From Asaia bogorensis (GTDB taxonomy: Bacteria > Pseudomonadota > Alphaproteobacteria > Acetobacterales > Acetobacteraceae), in the NCBI GenBank assembly GCA_945886995.1, contig CAMCZJ010000132.1, positions 1 through 8,526 on the forward strand: a stretch of 8,526 nt of DNA, written 5' to 3'. Positions 1 to 7,593 of this stretch are shown here, piece after piece (positions within the stretch are counted from its first letter, which is position 1; each line of letters opens with the position of its first letter). The notes beneath the pieces were generated by a model. The model was not told the origin of the DNA. It worked only from the letters and a program-made list of their open reading frames with translations, and searched no databases. A program made the position numbers and the translations under genes.

Positions 1-1632
1 AATGCGACCATCTTCGAGCTTGGCGTGCCGCGCGGTGATTTCAGCATCGCCCGCCGTGATGCGCCAAGCATCAGCCGCAGGCGTCAGGGTGATGGCATGC
101 ACCTCATCGTCAAGGTGAAAGTCAAACACGCGTGAGGGCCGCGTATTGATCCACCAATGATCCGTCGCATGCCAGGGTGAATGCGGATCAGCGCTACCCG
201 CCGCCTGTTCGCGCGCCGCCTCGGCTTCCAAGGTGAGCACGCCAAGCGCGGCAAGGGCCAGTACCTGTGCAGAAGGTTGCAGCTTAGGTGTCAGTAGTGT
301 TTCAGCGTTGCGCCCGATGAAGCCGGTATCAATGCCGCCTGCAGCGAAATCAGGATGCGCCAGAATACGGTCCAGCATATCCAGATTATGTGCCACACCG
401 ACAATATCTGAATGCACGAGGCCTACACGCAGCCGCGCAATCGCCTCAGTTCTGGTGGGCGCATGGGCGATCATTTTCGCGACCATTGCATCATAATGGA
501 TGCTGATGCGGTCACCCGCGACAAAGCCGGAATCAACGCGCAAGCCTTGGTCAGAAAGCCGGAAGATCTGAAGCGCGCCAATGGAAGGCGCGAAATCACG
601 TGCCGGGTCTTCGGCGTATAGGCGAAGCTCCATGGCATGGCCTTGGGCGCGGATATCTTCCTGACGCACCGGGAGTGCTTCACCAGCCGCAATACGCAAC
701 TGCCATTCCACCAGATCGAAGCCAGTGATGGCCTCCGTCACCGGATGCTCCACCTGCAGGCGTGTATTCATTTCCAGAAAATAAAAGCCGCCATCCTGCG
801 CGATGAATTCGACCGTGCCGGCGCCCTGATACTGCACGGCCTTGGCGGCGGCCACTGCGGCGGCGCCCATGGCGTCCCGCATTTCAGCACTGATGCCAGG
901 CGCGGGCGCTTCTTCAATCACCTTCTGGTGGCGGCGCTGGGCAGAGCAATCACGTTCAAACAAATGCACTGCATTGCCGTGGCTATCGCCAAAAACCTGC
1001 ACTTCAATATGGCGCGGGCGTTCCAGATAGCGTTCGATCAGCACCCGATCATCACCAAAGGCCGATGCGCCTTCCTGCCGCGCGGCGCGCAGTGCTTCAG
1101 CGAAGTCGCTTGCGGCGCGCACCACGCGCATGCCGCGCCCACCACCGCCAGCAACCGCCTTGATCACCAGCGGGAAGCCTATGCGCTGTGCTTCAGCGGC
1201 GAGGAAATCCGAATCCTGCTCAGCACCATGATAGCCAGGTAAAAGCGGCACGCTAGCCTTTTCCATCAGCGCTTTGGCGGAACCCTTGGAACCCATGGCG
1301 CGCATGGCGGCAGCACTCGGGCCAACAAAAATAATGCCAACTGCCGCGCAGGCTTCAGCAAAGGCAGGGTTCTCGGAAAGAAAGCCGTAGCCTGGGTGGA
1401 TCGCGTCTGCCCCGGCGCGCTTTGCGGCGGCGATGATGGCAGGAATGTTCAAATAGCTCTCACGCGCGGGCGCGGCGCCGATATGGATGGCTTCATCAGC
1501 CATCTGCACATGCTGCGCCGTTTCATCCGCGTCTGAGAATACCGCGATGCTACGCAGCCCCATGCGGCGCGCTGTGAGGATGATGCGGCAGGCGATCTCG
1601 CCGCGATTGGCGATCAGTAGGTTTTGGAACAT
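1..1632 (-). CDS. liuD: 3-methylcrotonyl-CoA carboxylase, alpha (biotin-carrying) subunit, partial 3' end
   Basis: This subunit uses ATP and bicarbonate to carboxylate biotin, which the beta subunit then uses to turn 3-methylcrotonyl-CoA into 3-methylglutaconyl-CoA in cytosolic leucine breakdown. I read 544 uninterrupted codons from the ATG at 1632 to the left edge. The biotin carboxylase N-terminal domain begins MFQNLLIANRGEIACRI and has HPGYGFLSEN at residues 79-88. The ATP-grasp domain has the glycine loop GGGGRGMR at 162-169, FERDCSAQRRHQK at 225-237 and RLQVEHPVTE at 291-300, where E287 and R291 match the catalytic Glu and Arg of AccC-type enzymes. After about residue 450 comes the family's linker region. 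The C-terminal biotinyl domain with its AMKM-type lysine lies beyond the window; the family is usually about 650-670 residues. Propionyl-CoA or acetyl-CoA carboxylase alpha subunits share these motifs, so the methylcrotonyl assignment rests on the neighbours liuB and liuA. Confidence 0.93.
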   Translation of the reverse strand, partial: MFQNLLIANRGEIACRIILTARRMGLRSIAVFSDADETAQHVQMADEAIHIGAAPARESYLNIPAIIAAAKRAGADAIHPGYGFLSENPAFAEACAAVGIIFVGPSAAAMRAMGSKGSAKALMEKASVPLLPGYHGAEQDSDFLAAEAQRIGFPLVIKAVAGGGGRGMRVVRAASDFAEALRAARQEGASAFGDDRVLIERYLERPRHIEVQVFGDSHGNAVHLFERDCSAQRRHQKVIEEAPAPGISAEMRDAMGAAAVAAAKAVQYQGAGTVEFIAQDGGFYFLEMNTRLQVEHPVTEAITGFDLVEWQLRIAAGEALPVRQEDIRAQGHAMELRLYAEDPARDFAPSIGALQIFRLSDQGLRVDSGFVAGDRISIHYDAMVAKMIAHAPTRTEAIARLRVGLVHSDIVGVAHNLDMLDRILAHPDFAAGGIDTGFIGRNAETLLTPKLQPSAQVLALAALGVLTLEAEAAREQAAGSADPHSPWHATDHWWINTRPSRVFDFHLDDEVHAITLTPAADAWRITAGDAEITARHAKLEDGRI

Positions 1633-1637
1633 GACCG

Positions 1638-1643
1638 CCCCCT
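1638..1643 (-). promoter_or_regulatory. Ribosome binding site of liuD overlapping the liuB stop codon
   Basis: The minus strand reads AGGGGG here, 5 nt before the liuD ATG at 1632. Its first two bases belong to the TAG stop of liuB (1642-1644). A ribosome finishing liuB therefore ends on the liuD initiation site, which suggests coupled, roughly balanced production of the two carboxylase subunits. Confidence 0.55.
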
Positions 1644-3249
1644 ACATCCGGAACACGCCGAAGCGTGTCTGTTCAATGGGTGCGTTGCAGGCGATGGCGA
1701 GCGAAAGCCCCAGGATGCGCCGCGTATCAGCGGGGTTGATGATGCCATCATCCCAAAGCCGCGCGCTGGCGTGATAGGGGTGGCCTTCCGTCTCGTACTT
1801 GGCGCGGATCGGGGCTTTGAAGGCTTCTTCCTCCTCAGCCGGCCATTGCTTGCCTTGCGCGTCCATATTGTCGCGGCGGAGTTGCGCCAGCACGCTTGCT
1901 GCCTGTTCACCGCCCATCACGGAGATTCGCGCATTGGGCCACATGAACAGAAAACGCGGATCATAAGCGCGCCCGCACATACCGTAATTGCCGGCGCCAT
2001 AGCTGCCGCCAATCACTACGGTGAATTTCGGCACACGCGCCGTCGCCACCGCCGTCACCAGCTTCGCACCATCTCGCGCAATGCCGCCCGCTTCATATTT
2101 CCGCCCGACCATGAAGCCCGAGATGTTTTGGAGAAACAGCAGCGGAATGCCGCGCTGGCAGCAGAGTTCAATGAAATGCGCGCCCTTCAGTGCGGATTCT
2201 GAGAATAGGATGCCGTTATTGGCAAGGATGCCGATGGGATAGCCATGGATATGGGCGAAACCGCAAACCAAGGTTGTGCCGTAAAGGCGCTTGAATTCAT
2301 CGAACTCACTGCCGTCAACCAGGCGCGCGATCACTTCCCGCACATCATAGGGCGCGCGAATATCGGCAGGCACAACACCCAGCAATTCACCTTCGTCATA
2401 AAGCGGCGCGCGCGGTGCACGCAGCGCCAATTGTGGCGCAATACGCGGCCCAAGCCCCGCCACAATGCGCCGACAAATAGCCAGCGCATGGCGATCATCC
2501 TGCGCGTAGTGATCCACGACGCCGGATTGGCGCGCATGCACATCGGCGCCACCCAATTCTTCGGCGGTGACAACCTCACCAGTGGCGGCGCGCACCAAAG
2601 GCGGGCCACCCAGAAAGATCGTGCCCTGCTGGCGCACGATGATGCTCTCATCTGACATGGCGGGCACATAGGCGCCGCCCGCCGTACAGCTTCCCATCAC
2701 CACGGCGATTTGCGGAATGCCTTCTGCCGACATATTCGCCTGGTTGAAGAAAATGCGACCGAAATGCTCACGGTCCGGGAAAATCTCATCCTGCTGCGGC
2801 AGAAAGGCGCCGCCGGAATCCACCAGATAAATGCAAGGCAAGCGATTGGCGCGGGCGATTTCCTGCGCGCGCACATGCTTCTTCACGGTCAGCGGGAAAT
2901 AGGTGCCGCCCTTCACGGTGGCATCATTGGCGATGATCGCACATTCGCGCCCTGATACGCGCCCAATGCCGGAAATAATGCCGGCACAGGGAACTTCCCC
3001 GCCATACAAACCATGCGCCGCAAGCTGCGAAAGCTCAAGGAAAGGCGAACCCGGATCAATCAGCGCACGCACACGTTCACGCGGCAGCAGCTTATTCCGC
3101 GCCAAATGCTTGTCCCGCGCACCCTTGCCGCCACCCTGTTCGGCGGCAGCAATCGTATTCTCCAAATCCGCCACCAGCGCCGCCATGGCAGCGGCATTGG
3201 TGGCAAAGCTCTCGCTGCCCGTATCGAGTGTACTGCGCAGAATGGTCAT
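1642..3249 (-). CDS. liuB: 3-methylcrotonyl-CoA carboxylase, beta (carboxyltransferase) subunit
   Basis: This subunit transfers the carboxyl group from carboxybiotin on the alpha subunit to 3-methylcrotonyl-CoA. At 535 residues it has the usual length of bacterial MCC beta subunits. The N-terminal crotonase-like half carries GSCTAGGAYVPAMSDE from residue 186. The C-terminal half carries QNISGFMVGRKYEAGGIARDGAKLV and then GGSYGAGNYGMCGRAYDPRF from residue 414; both glycine-rich segments form oxyanion pockets in this family. The FMVGxKYEAGGIAxxGAKL segment is typical of MCC rather than propionyl-CoA carboxylase. The ATG shares the sequence ATGA with the stop of liuA, a 4-nt overlap, and I see no strong Shine-Dalgarno sequence just upstream, so translation is probably coupled to liuA. 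liuD begins 9 nt after the TAG stop. No frameshift or missing motif is visible. Confidence 0.96.
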   Translation of the reverse strand: MTILRSTLDTGSESFATNAAAMAALVADLENTIAAAEQGGGKGARDKHLARNKLLPRERVRALIDPGSPFLELSQLAAHGLYGGEVPCAGIISGIGRVSGRECAIIANDATVKGGTYFPLTVKKHVRAQEIARANRLPCIYLVDSGGAFLPQQDEIFPDREHFGRIFFNQANMSAEGIPQIAVVMGSCTAGGAYVPAMSDESIIVRQQGTIFLGGPPLVRAATGEVVTAEELGGADVHARQSGVVDHYAQDDRHALAICRRIVAGLGPRIAPQLALRAPRAPLYDEGELLGVVPADIRAPYDVREVIARLVDGSEFDEFKRLYGTTLVCGFAHIHGYPIGILANNGILFSESALKGAHFIELCCQRGIPLLFLQNISGFMVGRKYEAGGIARDGAKLVTAVATARVPKFTVVIGGSYGAGNYGMCGRAYDPRFLFMWPNARISVMGGEQAASVLAQLRRDNMDAQGKQWPAEEEEAFKAPIRAKYETEGHPYHASARLWDDGIINPADTRRILGLSLAIACNAPIEQTRFGVFRM

Positions 3250-4424
3250 GCGGTTTCGCGGAACAATTCCCGCCCAATCAGCATGCGTCGGATTTCAGAC
3301 GTACCCGCGCCGATCTCATAAAGCTTGGCATCGCGTAGCAGCCGGCCCGTTGCGTAATCATTGATATAGCCATTGCCCCCAAGACATTGAATGGCTTCCA
3401 GCGTCATCCAGGTAGCTTTTTCGGCAGCGTATAGGATGGCGCCGGCGGCATCCTTGCGCGTTGTCTGGCCGCGATCACAGGCCTTGGCCACTGTGTAGAT
3501 GTAGGATTTCGCCGCATTCATGGTGGTGTACATATCGGCGATCTTGGCTTGCATGATCTGGAATTCGCCAATCGCCTGGCCGAATTGCTTGCGTTCATGC
3601 ACATAGGGCAGCACGATATCCATGCAGGCTTGCATAATGCCAAGTGGCCCGGCAGCGAGCACGGCGCGTTCATAATCAAGCCCGCTCATCAATACGCGCA
3701 CGCCGCCATTGATTTCACCGAGCACGTTTTCCGCCGGCACTTCGCAATCCTGAAACACCAATTCGCCGGTATTAGACCCGCGCATGCCAAGTTTATCCAG
3801 CTTTTGCGCGCAGGAAAAACCAGGGAAGTCCTTTTCCACCAGAAAGGCGGTGATACCCTTGGGGCCGGCTGAAGGATCGGTCTTCGCGTAGATCACCAGC
3901 ACATCCGCATCCGGGCCATTGGTGATCCACATTTTCGTGCCATTCAGCACATACCGATCACCGCGCTTTTCAGCGCGCAACCGCATGGATACCACATCGG
4001 AACCAGCGCCTGGTTCGCTCATGGCCAACGCGCCGACATGTTCGCCCGAAATCAACTTGGGCAAATAGCGGCGCTTCTGATCCTCTTTGCCATTGCGGGA
4101 GATTTGATTGACGCAAAGATTGGAATGCGCCCCATAGGAAAGGCCGACTGAAGCTGATGCGCGGGAGATTTCCTCCATCGCCACCACATGTTCCAGATAG
4201 CCCATGCCGGCGCCGCCATAGTCTTCCTCAACCGTGATGCCGAGCACGCCAAGATCGCCGAATTTGCGCCAGAGATCGGCTGGGAAATCATTGGTCTTGT
4301 CTATATCCGCAGCGCGCGGAGCGATCTCAGCGGCGGAAAAAGCCGCGACTTGATCGCGTAGCATATCCGCGGTCTCACCCAGATCGAAATCAAGCCCCGG
4401 AAGGCGGTTAGGAATGCTGGCCAT
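3246..4424 (-). CDS. liuA: Isovaleryl-CoA dehydrogenase
   Basis: This FAD flavoenzyme of the acyl-CoA dehydrogenase family oxidises isovaleryl-CoA to 3-methylcrotonyl-CoA and passes electrons to electron-transfer flavoprotein. With the ATG at 4424 it is 392 residues, close to the usual 385-395. The N-terminal LGETADMLRDQV, the FAD-binding AMSEPGAGSDVVSMR and MWITNGPDADVLVIYAKT are standard family segments. Two features single out the isovaleryl member. The catalytic base is E252 within GLDYERAVLAAGPLG, matching Glu254 of the human enzyme. The position used as the base in medium-chain enzymes is replaced within KLYEIGAGTSEIRR (residues 367-380). I chose 4424 over the in-frame TTG at 4490 because the encoded extension (22 residues) is unlike the family and the ATG has AGG 6 nt upstream. 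It is the first gene of the operon and overlaps liuB by 4 nt. The symbol ivd is also used. Confidence 0.95.
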   Translation of the reverse strand: MASIPNRLPGLDFDLGETADMLRDQVAAFSAAEIAPRAADIDKTNDFPADLWRKFGDLGVLGITVEEDYGGAGMGYLEHVVAMEEISRASASVGLSYGAHSNLCVNQISRNGKEDQKRRYLPKLISGEHVGALAMSEPGAGSDVVSMRLRAEKRGDRYVLNGTKMWITNGPDADVLVIYAKTDPSAGPKGITAFLVEKDFPGFSCAQKLDKLGMRGSNTGELVFQDCEVPAENVLGEINGGVRVLMSGLDYERAVLAAGPLGIMQACMDIVLPYVHERKQFGQAIGEFQIMQAKIADMYTTMNAAKSYIYTVAKACDRGQTTRKDAAGAILYAAEKATWMTLEAIQCLGGNGYINDYATGRLLRDAKLYEIGAGTSEIRRMLIGRELFRETA

Positions 4425-4461
4425 GCGCAACCTGTCACGTTTTCCAAACTTTGTTGAGCCA

Positions 4462-4490
4462 AGGATAGGCGCGGGCGGCGTCAAGGCCAA
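4462..4490 (-). promoter_or_regulatory. Putative sigma70-type promoter for the liuA-liuB-liuD operon
   Basis: On the minus strand a -35-like TTGGCC (4485-4490) is separated by exactly 17 nt from a -10-like TATCCT (4462-4467). Each matches 4 of 6 consensus bases. Transcription would start near 4455, leaving about 30 nt of leader before the liuA ATG, which is sensible. A small dyad CAAACTTTG (4445-4453) lies near the predicted start. The match is modest and found by eye, so it is only a candidate. Confidence 0.35.
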
Positions 4491-4549
4491 GCGAATATTG
4501 CAAACAGGGCGCTACCTCGCCAAGAATGGTCCATGCCCAAGGAAGGCCC

Positions 4550-4555
4550 AGGGAG
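4550..4555 (+). promoter_or_regulatory. Ribosome binding site that fixes the acyl-CoA synthetase start
   Basis: AGGGAG lies 7 nt before the ATG at 4563, ideal spacing. The earlier in-frame ATG at 4533 has no comparable motif upstream, so this site decides in favour of 4563. Confidence 0.6.
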
Positions 4556-4562
4556 AACGCGA

Positions 4563-6257
4563 ATGACAAGCCCAGCCCTTAGCTACGTGACCGGCCAAAG
4601 CACCCAAGCCTTGATCGGTGAGACTATTGGCCTGAATTTCGACAGGACCGTAGCCCAATGGGGTGATCGTCCGGGGTTGATTGTGCGCCAGCAGGGAGTT
4701 CGCTGGAGCTATGCGGAACTGGGCGCGAGGGTGGATGCCTTTGCAGCAGGGCTTTTGGCGCTTGGGCTGCAACCGGGCGAAAGGGTGGGCATCTGGTCGC
4801 CGAATAATGCCGAATGGGTAATCACGCAGTTCGCCACCGCCAAGGCTGGGCTGGTGCTGGTGAATATCAACCCGGCCTATCGGCTTTCCGAATTGGAGTA
4901 TGCGCTGAACAAGGTGGGCTGCCGTGCATTGATTATCGCGACGCGCTTCAAGACATCTGACTATGTCGGCATGGTGAATACGCTGGCGCCAGAATTGGCA
5001 CGCGCCCTGCCTGGCCGATTGACGGCGGAGAAGCTGCCGAAGCTTGAGATGGTGATTGAGATAAACGCGCATCCCTCACCGGGGATGATCCCCTTCGACA
5101 GCATTCTGGAAATGGGCGCCGCAGCGCATCACGAACGCTTGCGCGAATTGGCCGGCAAGCTGCAGTTTGATGATCCCATCAATATCCAATTCACGTCCGG
5201 CACTACGGGCGCGCCTAAGGGCGCGACACTCACGCATCATAACATCCTGAATAATGGCTTCTTCATTGGGGAAGCGATGAAGCTGACGCCGCAGGATAAG
5301 CTTTGCATTCCCGTGCCGCTTTATCATTGCTTCGGCATGGTGCTGGGCAATTTGGCCTGCACCACGCATGGCACGGCCATGGTCTATCCGGGCGAGGGGT
5401 TCGATCCGCTATTGACGCTGCAAACCGTGGCCGAAGAACGCTGCACTGGCTTGCATGGCGTGCCCACCATGTTCATCGCCCAGATGGAACACTCACAATT
5501 CGCGAGCTTTGATCTCTCATCTTTGCGCACCGGCATCATGGCCGGCGCGCCCTGCCCGATTGAAGTGATGCGCCGCGCGGTGGACACCATGAACTTGCGC
5601 GAAATCACTATCGCCTATGGCATGACAGAAACCAGCCCAGTGAGCTTCCAGACCAGCGTGGATGATCCGCTGGATCGCCGCGTTTCCACCGTGGGGCGCG
5701 TGCAGCCGCATCTGGAAGTCAAAATCATAGACAGTGAAGGCCGCATCGTCCCGCGCGGCACACCTGGGGAGCTCTGCACGCGCGGCTATGCCGTCATGCT
5801 CGGCTATTGGGAAGATTCGGAACGCACCGCACAAGCTATTGATGCTGCGCGCTGGATGCATACCGGCGATCTGGCGACGATTGATGAGGAAGGCTTCTGC
5901 AATATTGTTGGCCGCATCAAGGATATGGTGATTCGCGGCGGGGAGAATATCTACCCGCGAGAGGTTGAAGAATTCCTCTATCGCCATCCCAAGATCGAAG
6001 ACGTGCAGGTTTTCGGCGTGCCTGATCAGCGTTTCGGCGAAGAACTCTGCGCCTGGATCAAGTTGCGCGCGCATGAACACATGACTGCGGATGATGTGCG
6101 GGCCTTCTGCGCGGGGCAGATCGCGCATTATAAGGTGCCGCGCCATATCAAATTCGTAGAAGGCTTCCCCATGACCGTGACCGGGAAGATGCAGAAATTC
6201 ATTATGCGGGAGGAAACGACGCGCGAATTGGGCCTGCAAGAATCGAAAACGGCCTAA
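4563..6257 (+). CDS. AMP-forming acyl-CoA synthetase (ACSF2/YngI-like medium-chain acyl-CoA ligase type)
   Basis: The enzyme activates a carboxylic acid with ATP to an acyl-adenylate and then forms the CoA thioester. From the ATG at 4563 it is 564 residues, normal for the family. Motifs in order are the phosphate-binding loop TSGTTGAPKG (211-220), the PVPLYHCFGM segment, the adenine-binding YGMTETSP (352-359), HTGDL with the ribose-binding Asp at 436, the hinge stretch GRIKDMVIRGGENIYPREVE (450-469), and the C-terminal catalytic lysine K542 in TVTGKMQK. All key residues are present. The overall pattern resembles the ACSF2/YngI group, which acts on medium-chain or branched acids, but the substrate cannot be read from sequence. 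It is divergent from the isovaleryl-CoA operon, so isovalerate or a similar short branched acid is a reasonable guess. The FAD oxidoreductase follows after 4 nt. Confidence 0.92.
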   Translation: MTSPALSYVTGQSTQALIGETIGLNFDRTVAQWGDRPGLIVRQQGVRWSYAELGARVDAFAAGLLALGLQPGERVGIWSPNNAEWVITQFATAKAGLVLVNINPAYRLSELEYALNKVGCRALIIATRFKTSDYVGMVNTLAPELARALPGRLTAEKLPKLEMVIEINAHPSPGMIPFDSILEMGAAAHHERLRELAGKLQFDDPINIQFTSGTTGAPKGATLTHHNILNNGFFIGEAMKLTPQDKLCIPVPLYHCFGMVLGNLACTTHGTAMVYPGEGFDPLLTLQTVAEERCTGLHGVPTMFIAQMEHSQFASFDLSSLRTGIMAGAPCPIEVMRRAVDTMNLREITIAYGMTETSPVSFQTSVDDPLDRRVSTVGRVQPHLEVKIIDSEGRIVPRGTPGELCTRGYAVMLGYWEDSERTAQAIDAARWMHTGDLATIDEEGFCNIVGRIKDMVIRGGENIYPREVEEFLYRHPKIEDVQVFGVPDQRFGEELCAWIKLRAHEHMTADDVRAFCAGQIAHYKVPRHIKFVEGFPMTVTGKMQKFIMREETTRELGLQESKTA

Positions 6258-6261
6258 AGCG

Positions 6262-7584
6262 ATGAGCAACAGTCTTTTTGCCGCCGGTTTCAAGACCAGC
6301 CCCTGGTGGTGGGAAGCGGCGGAACCGCCAACCCGCGATAATGCCCTGCCGGATCATACGCCGGTTGCGGTGATTGGCGGCGGCTATGCCGGGCTTTCCG
6401 CTGCGCTCAGTCTGGCGCGGCTGGGTCATCAAGTGACAGTGCTGGATGCGGAGCGCATCGGCTGGGGTGCTTCGTCGCGTAATGGGGGGATGGTTTCTGG
6501 CGGCCTGAAGGTGGCGCGCGCGGCGCTTGCGGAAAAGCTTGGCGCGGAACAGGCGCGCAATATCGCCATGGCTGCCGCCGCGTCTTTCCCCTTCATTGAA
6601 GAAACCATCGCGCGTGAGGGCATTGAATGCGATTACACGCGCTGCGGGCGATTTGTCGCGGCCTGGACGCCAAAGCATTATGATGCGCTGGCGCGTCAGG
6701 CGGATTACATCGCGGATGTCACTGGGCTGCCCACGGAAATGCTGCCACCATCGCGCCAGCATGAAGCGCTTGGGTCAGATCATTATCGCGGCGGCATGAA
6801 GGCGGGCGCCACGGGCAGCATTCATCCCGGCAAGTATGCGCGCGGGCTTGCGGCAGCAGCGGAACGCGCCGGTGCCAGGCTGGTGGATAACACCCGCGTT
6901 GGCGGCATTCGGGCTGATGGATCAGGCTTCCTCATCGCGACCAATCGCGGAGAAATACGCGCCGATGCCGTGCTGGTCGCCACCAATGGCTATTCGCGCG
7001 GCGCGGGTGGCCAAAGCGCCATGCCCTGGCTCGCGCGGCGCATGATCCCCGTCGCGTCCTATATCATCGCGACCGAGGAATTGCCCGCTGAGACCATGGA
7101 TCGGCTTTTTCCGGGCCGGCGCATGGTCAGTGATACCAAGCGCGTGCTGAATTATTTTCGCCCAGCGCCCTATGGCAATCGCATCCTATGGGGTGGGCGC
7201 GCGCGCTTCGGCCCCAATGCGCCGGAAGCCGCGGCGCCGCGCTTGCACAGCTTCATGACGGCGGTGTTTCCGGAACTCAGTAAGGTGAAGATCACCCATG
7301 CCTGGACCGGCAATGTCGCCTTCACTTTCGATTTCCTGCCGCATATCGGCGTGCAGGATGGCATTCATTACGCGGCTGGTTGCCAGGGCTCTGGTGTCGC
7401 CATGGCAACCTGGCTTGGCCATAATGCCGCGCTGAAAATCGCCGGCGCAGCCAATCAGCGCTTTGCCTTGGATGGTTTGGAATTCCCGACGGTTGCGCTT
7501 TACAATGGCAACCCGAATTGGTTCCTGCCTATCATCGGCGGCTGGTATCGCCTGCGTGATCGCATTGATCGGCTGGCGGCGTGA
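6262..7584 (+). CDS. FAD-dependent oxidoreductase of the DAO family, gamma-glutamylputrescine oxidase-like
   Basis: Members of this family oxidise an amine or amino-acid C-N bond with FAD and usually pass electrons to oxygen. The 440-residue protein has no signal peptide or membrane segment. A tryptophan-rich start (SPWWWEAAEPP) precedes the FAD-binding Rossmann motif IGGGYAGLSAAL, with glycines at 39, 41 and 44 and D62 ending the second strand. GWGASSRNGGMVSGG (67-81) follows, a pattern shared with PuuB-type oxidases. LNYFRPAP and GGR (296-313), FDFLPHIG (356-363) and the final FAD-contacting YAAGCQGSGVAMATW (370-384) complete the fold. I see no cysteine motif of the kind used for covalent flavin in sarcosine oxidases. 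The substrate is unknown. The gene starts 4 nt after the synthetase stop with only a weak AAAG upstream, which implies one transcript and coupled translation. General family assignment is firm; PuuB-like function is not. Confidence 0.88.
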   Translation: MSNSLFAAGFKTSPWWWEAAEPPTRDNALPDHTPVAVIGGGYAGLSAALSLARLGHQVTVLDAERIGWGASSRNGGMVSGGLKVARAALAEKLGAEQARNIAMAAAASFPFIEETIAREGIECDYTRCGRFVAAWTPKHYDALARQADYIADVTGLPTEMLPPSRQHEALGSDHYRGGMKAGATGSIHPGKYARGLAAAAERAGARLVDNTRVGGIRADGSGFLIATNRGEIRADAVLVATNGYSRGAGGQSAMPWLARRMIPVASYIIATEELPAETMDRLFPGRRMVSDTKRVLNYFRPAPYGNRILWGGRARFGPNAPEAAAPRLHSFMTAVFPELSKVKITHAWTGNVAFTFDFLPHIGVQDGIHYAAGCQGSGVAMATWLGHNAALKIAGAANQRFALDGLEFPTVALYNGNPNWFLPIIGGWYRLRDRIDRLAA

Positions 7585-7593
7585 CACGCGGCT

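Larger units (their letters stand above)
4425..4562. other. Divergent intergenic region between liuA and the acyl-CoA synthetase gene
   Basis: These 138 nt are the only intergenic gap of appreciable size in the window, and must contain the promoters for both flanking operons. Besides the minus-strand candidate listed separately, the plus strand has a weaker pair: TTGCAA at 4498-4503 and AAGAAT at 4522-4527 with an 18-nt spacer. I see no long inverted repeat of the kind expected for the MerR-family regulator LiuR, no riboswitch-like structure and no terminator. Confidence 0.5.

Noticed and set aside
637..1242. Long plus-strand open frame (201 codons) opposite liuD
   Set aside because: It is fully antisense to the conserved ATP-grasp domain, shows no recognisable motif, and long antisense frames are expected opposite GC-biased coding sequence.
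1..1632. Frameshift or premature stop in liuD
   Set aside because: I translated the reverse strand codon by codon from 1632 to position 1 and found no stop or break; the gene is simply cut by the window edge.
1624..2202. Plus-strand open frame (192 codons) opposite liuB
   Set aside because: It lies opposite conserved carboxyltransferase codons and its composition, rich in His, Arg and Ala, is that of a reverse-strand shadow.
4533..4562. Upstream ATG extending the acyl-CoA synthetase by 10 residues
   Set aside because: No ribosome binding site precedes it, whereas AGGGAG is ideally placed for the ATG at 4563.
4425..4562. A LiuR-type operator between the divergent genes
   Set aside because: Only short fragments such as TTGACG on the minus strand and the small dyads AATATT and CAAACTTTG are present; none extends to a convincing inverted repeat.
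5517..6293. Minus-strand open frame (258 codons) opposite the acyl-CoA synthetase
   Set aside because: It covers the YGMTE, HTGD and hinge motifs of the synthetase on the other strand; no domain or ribosome binding site is evident.
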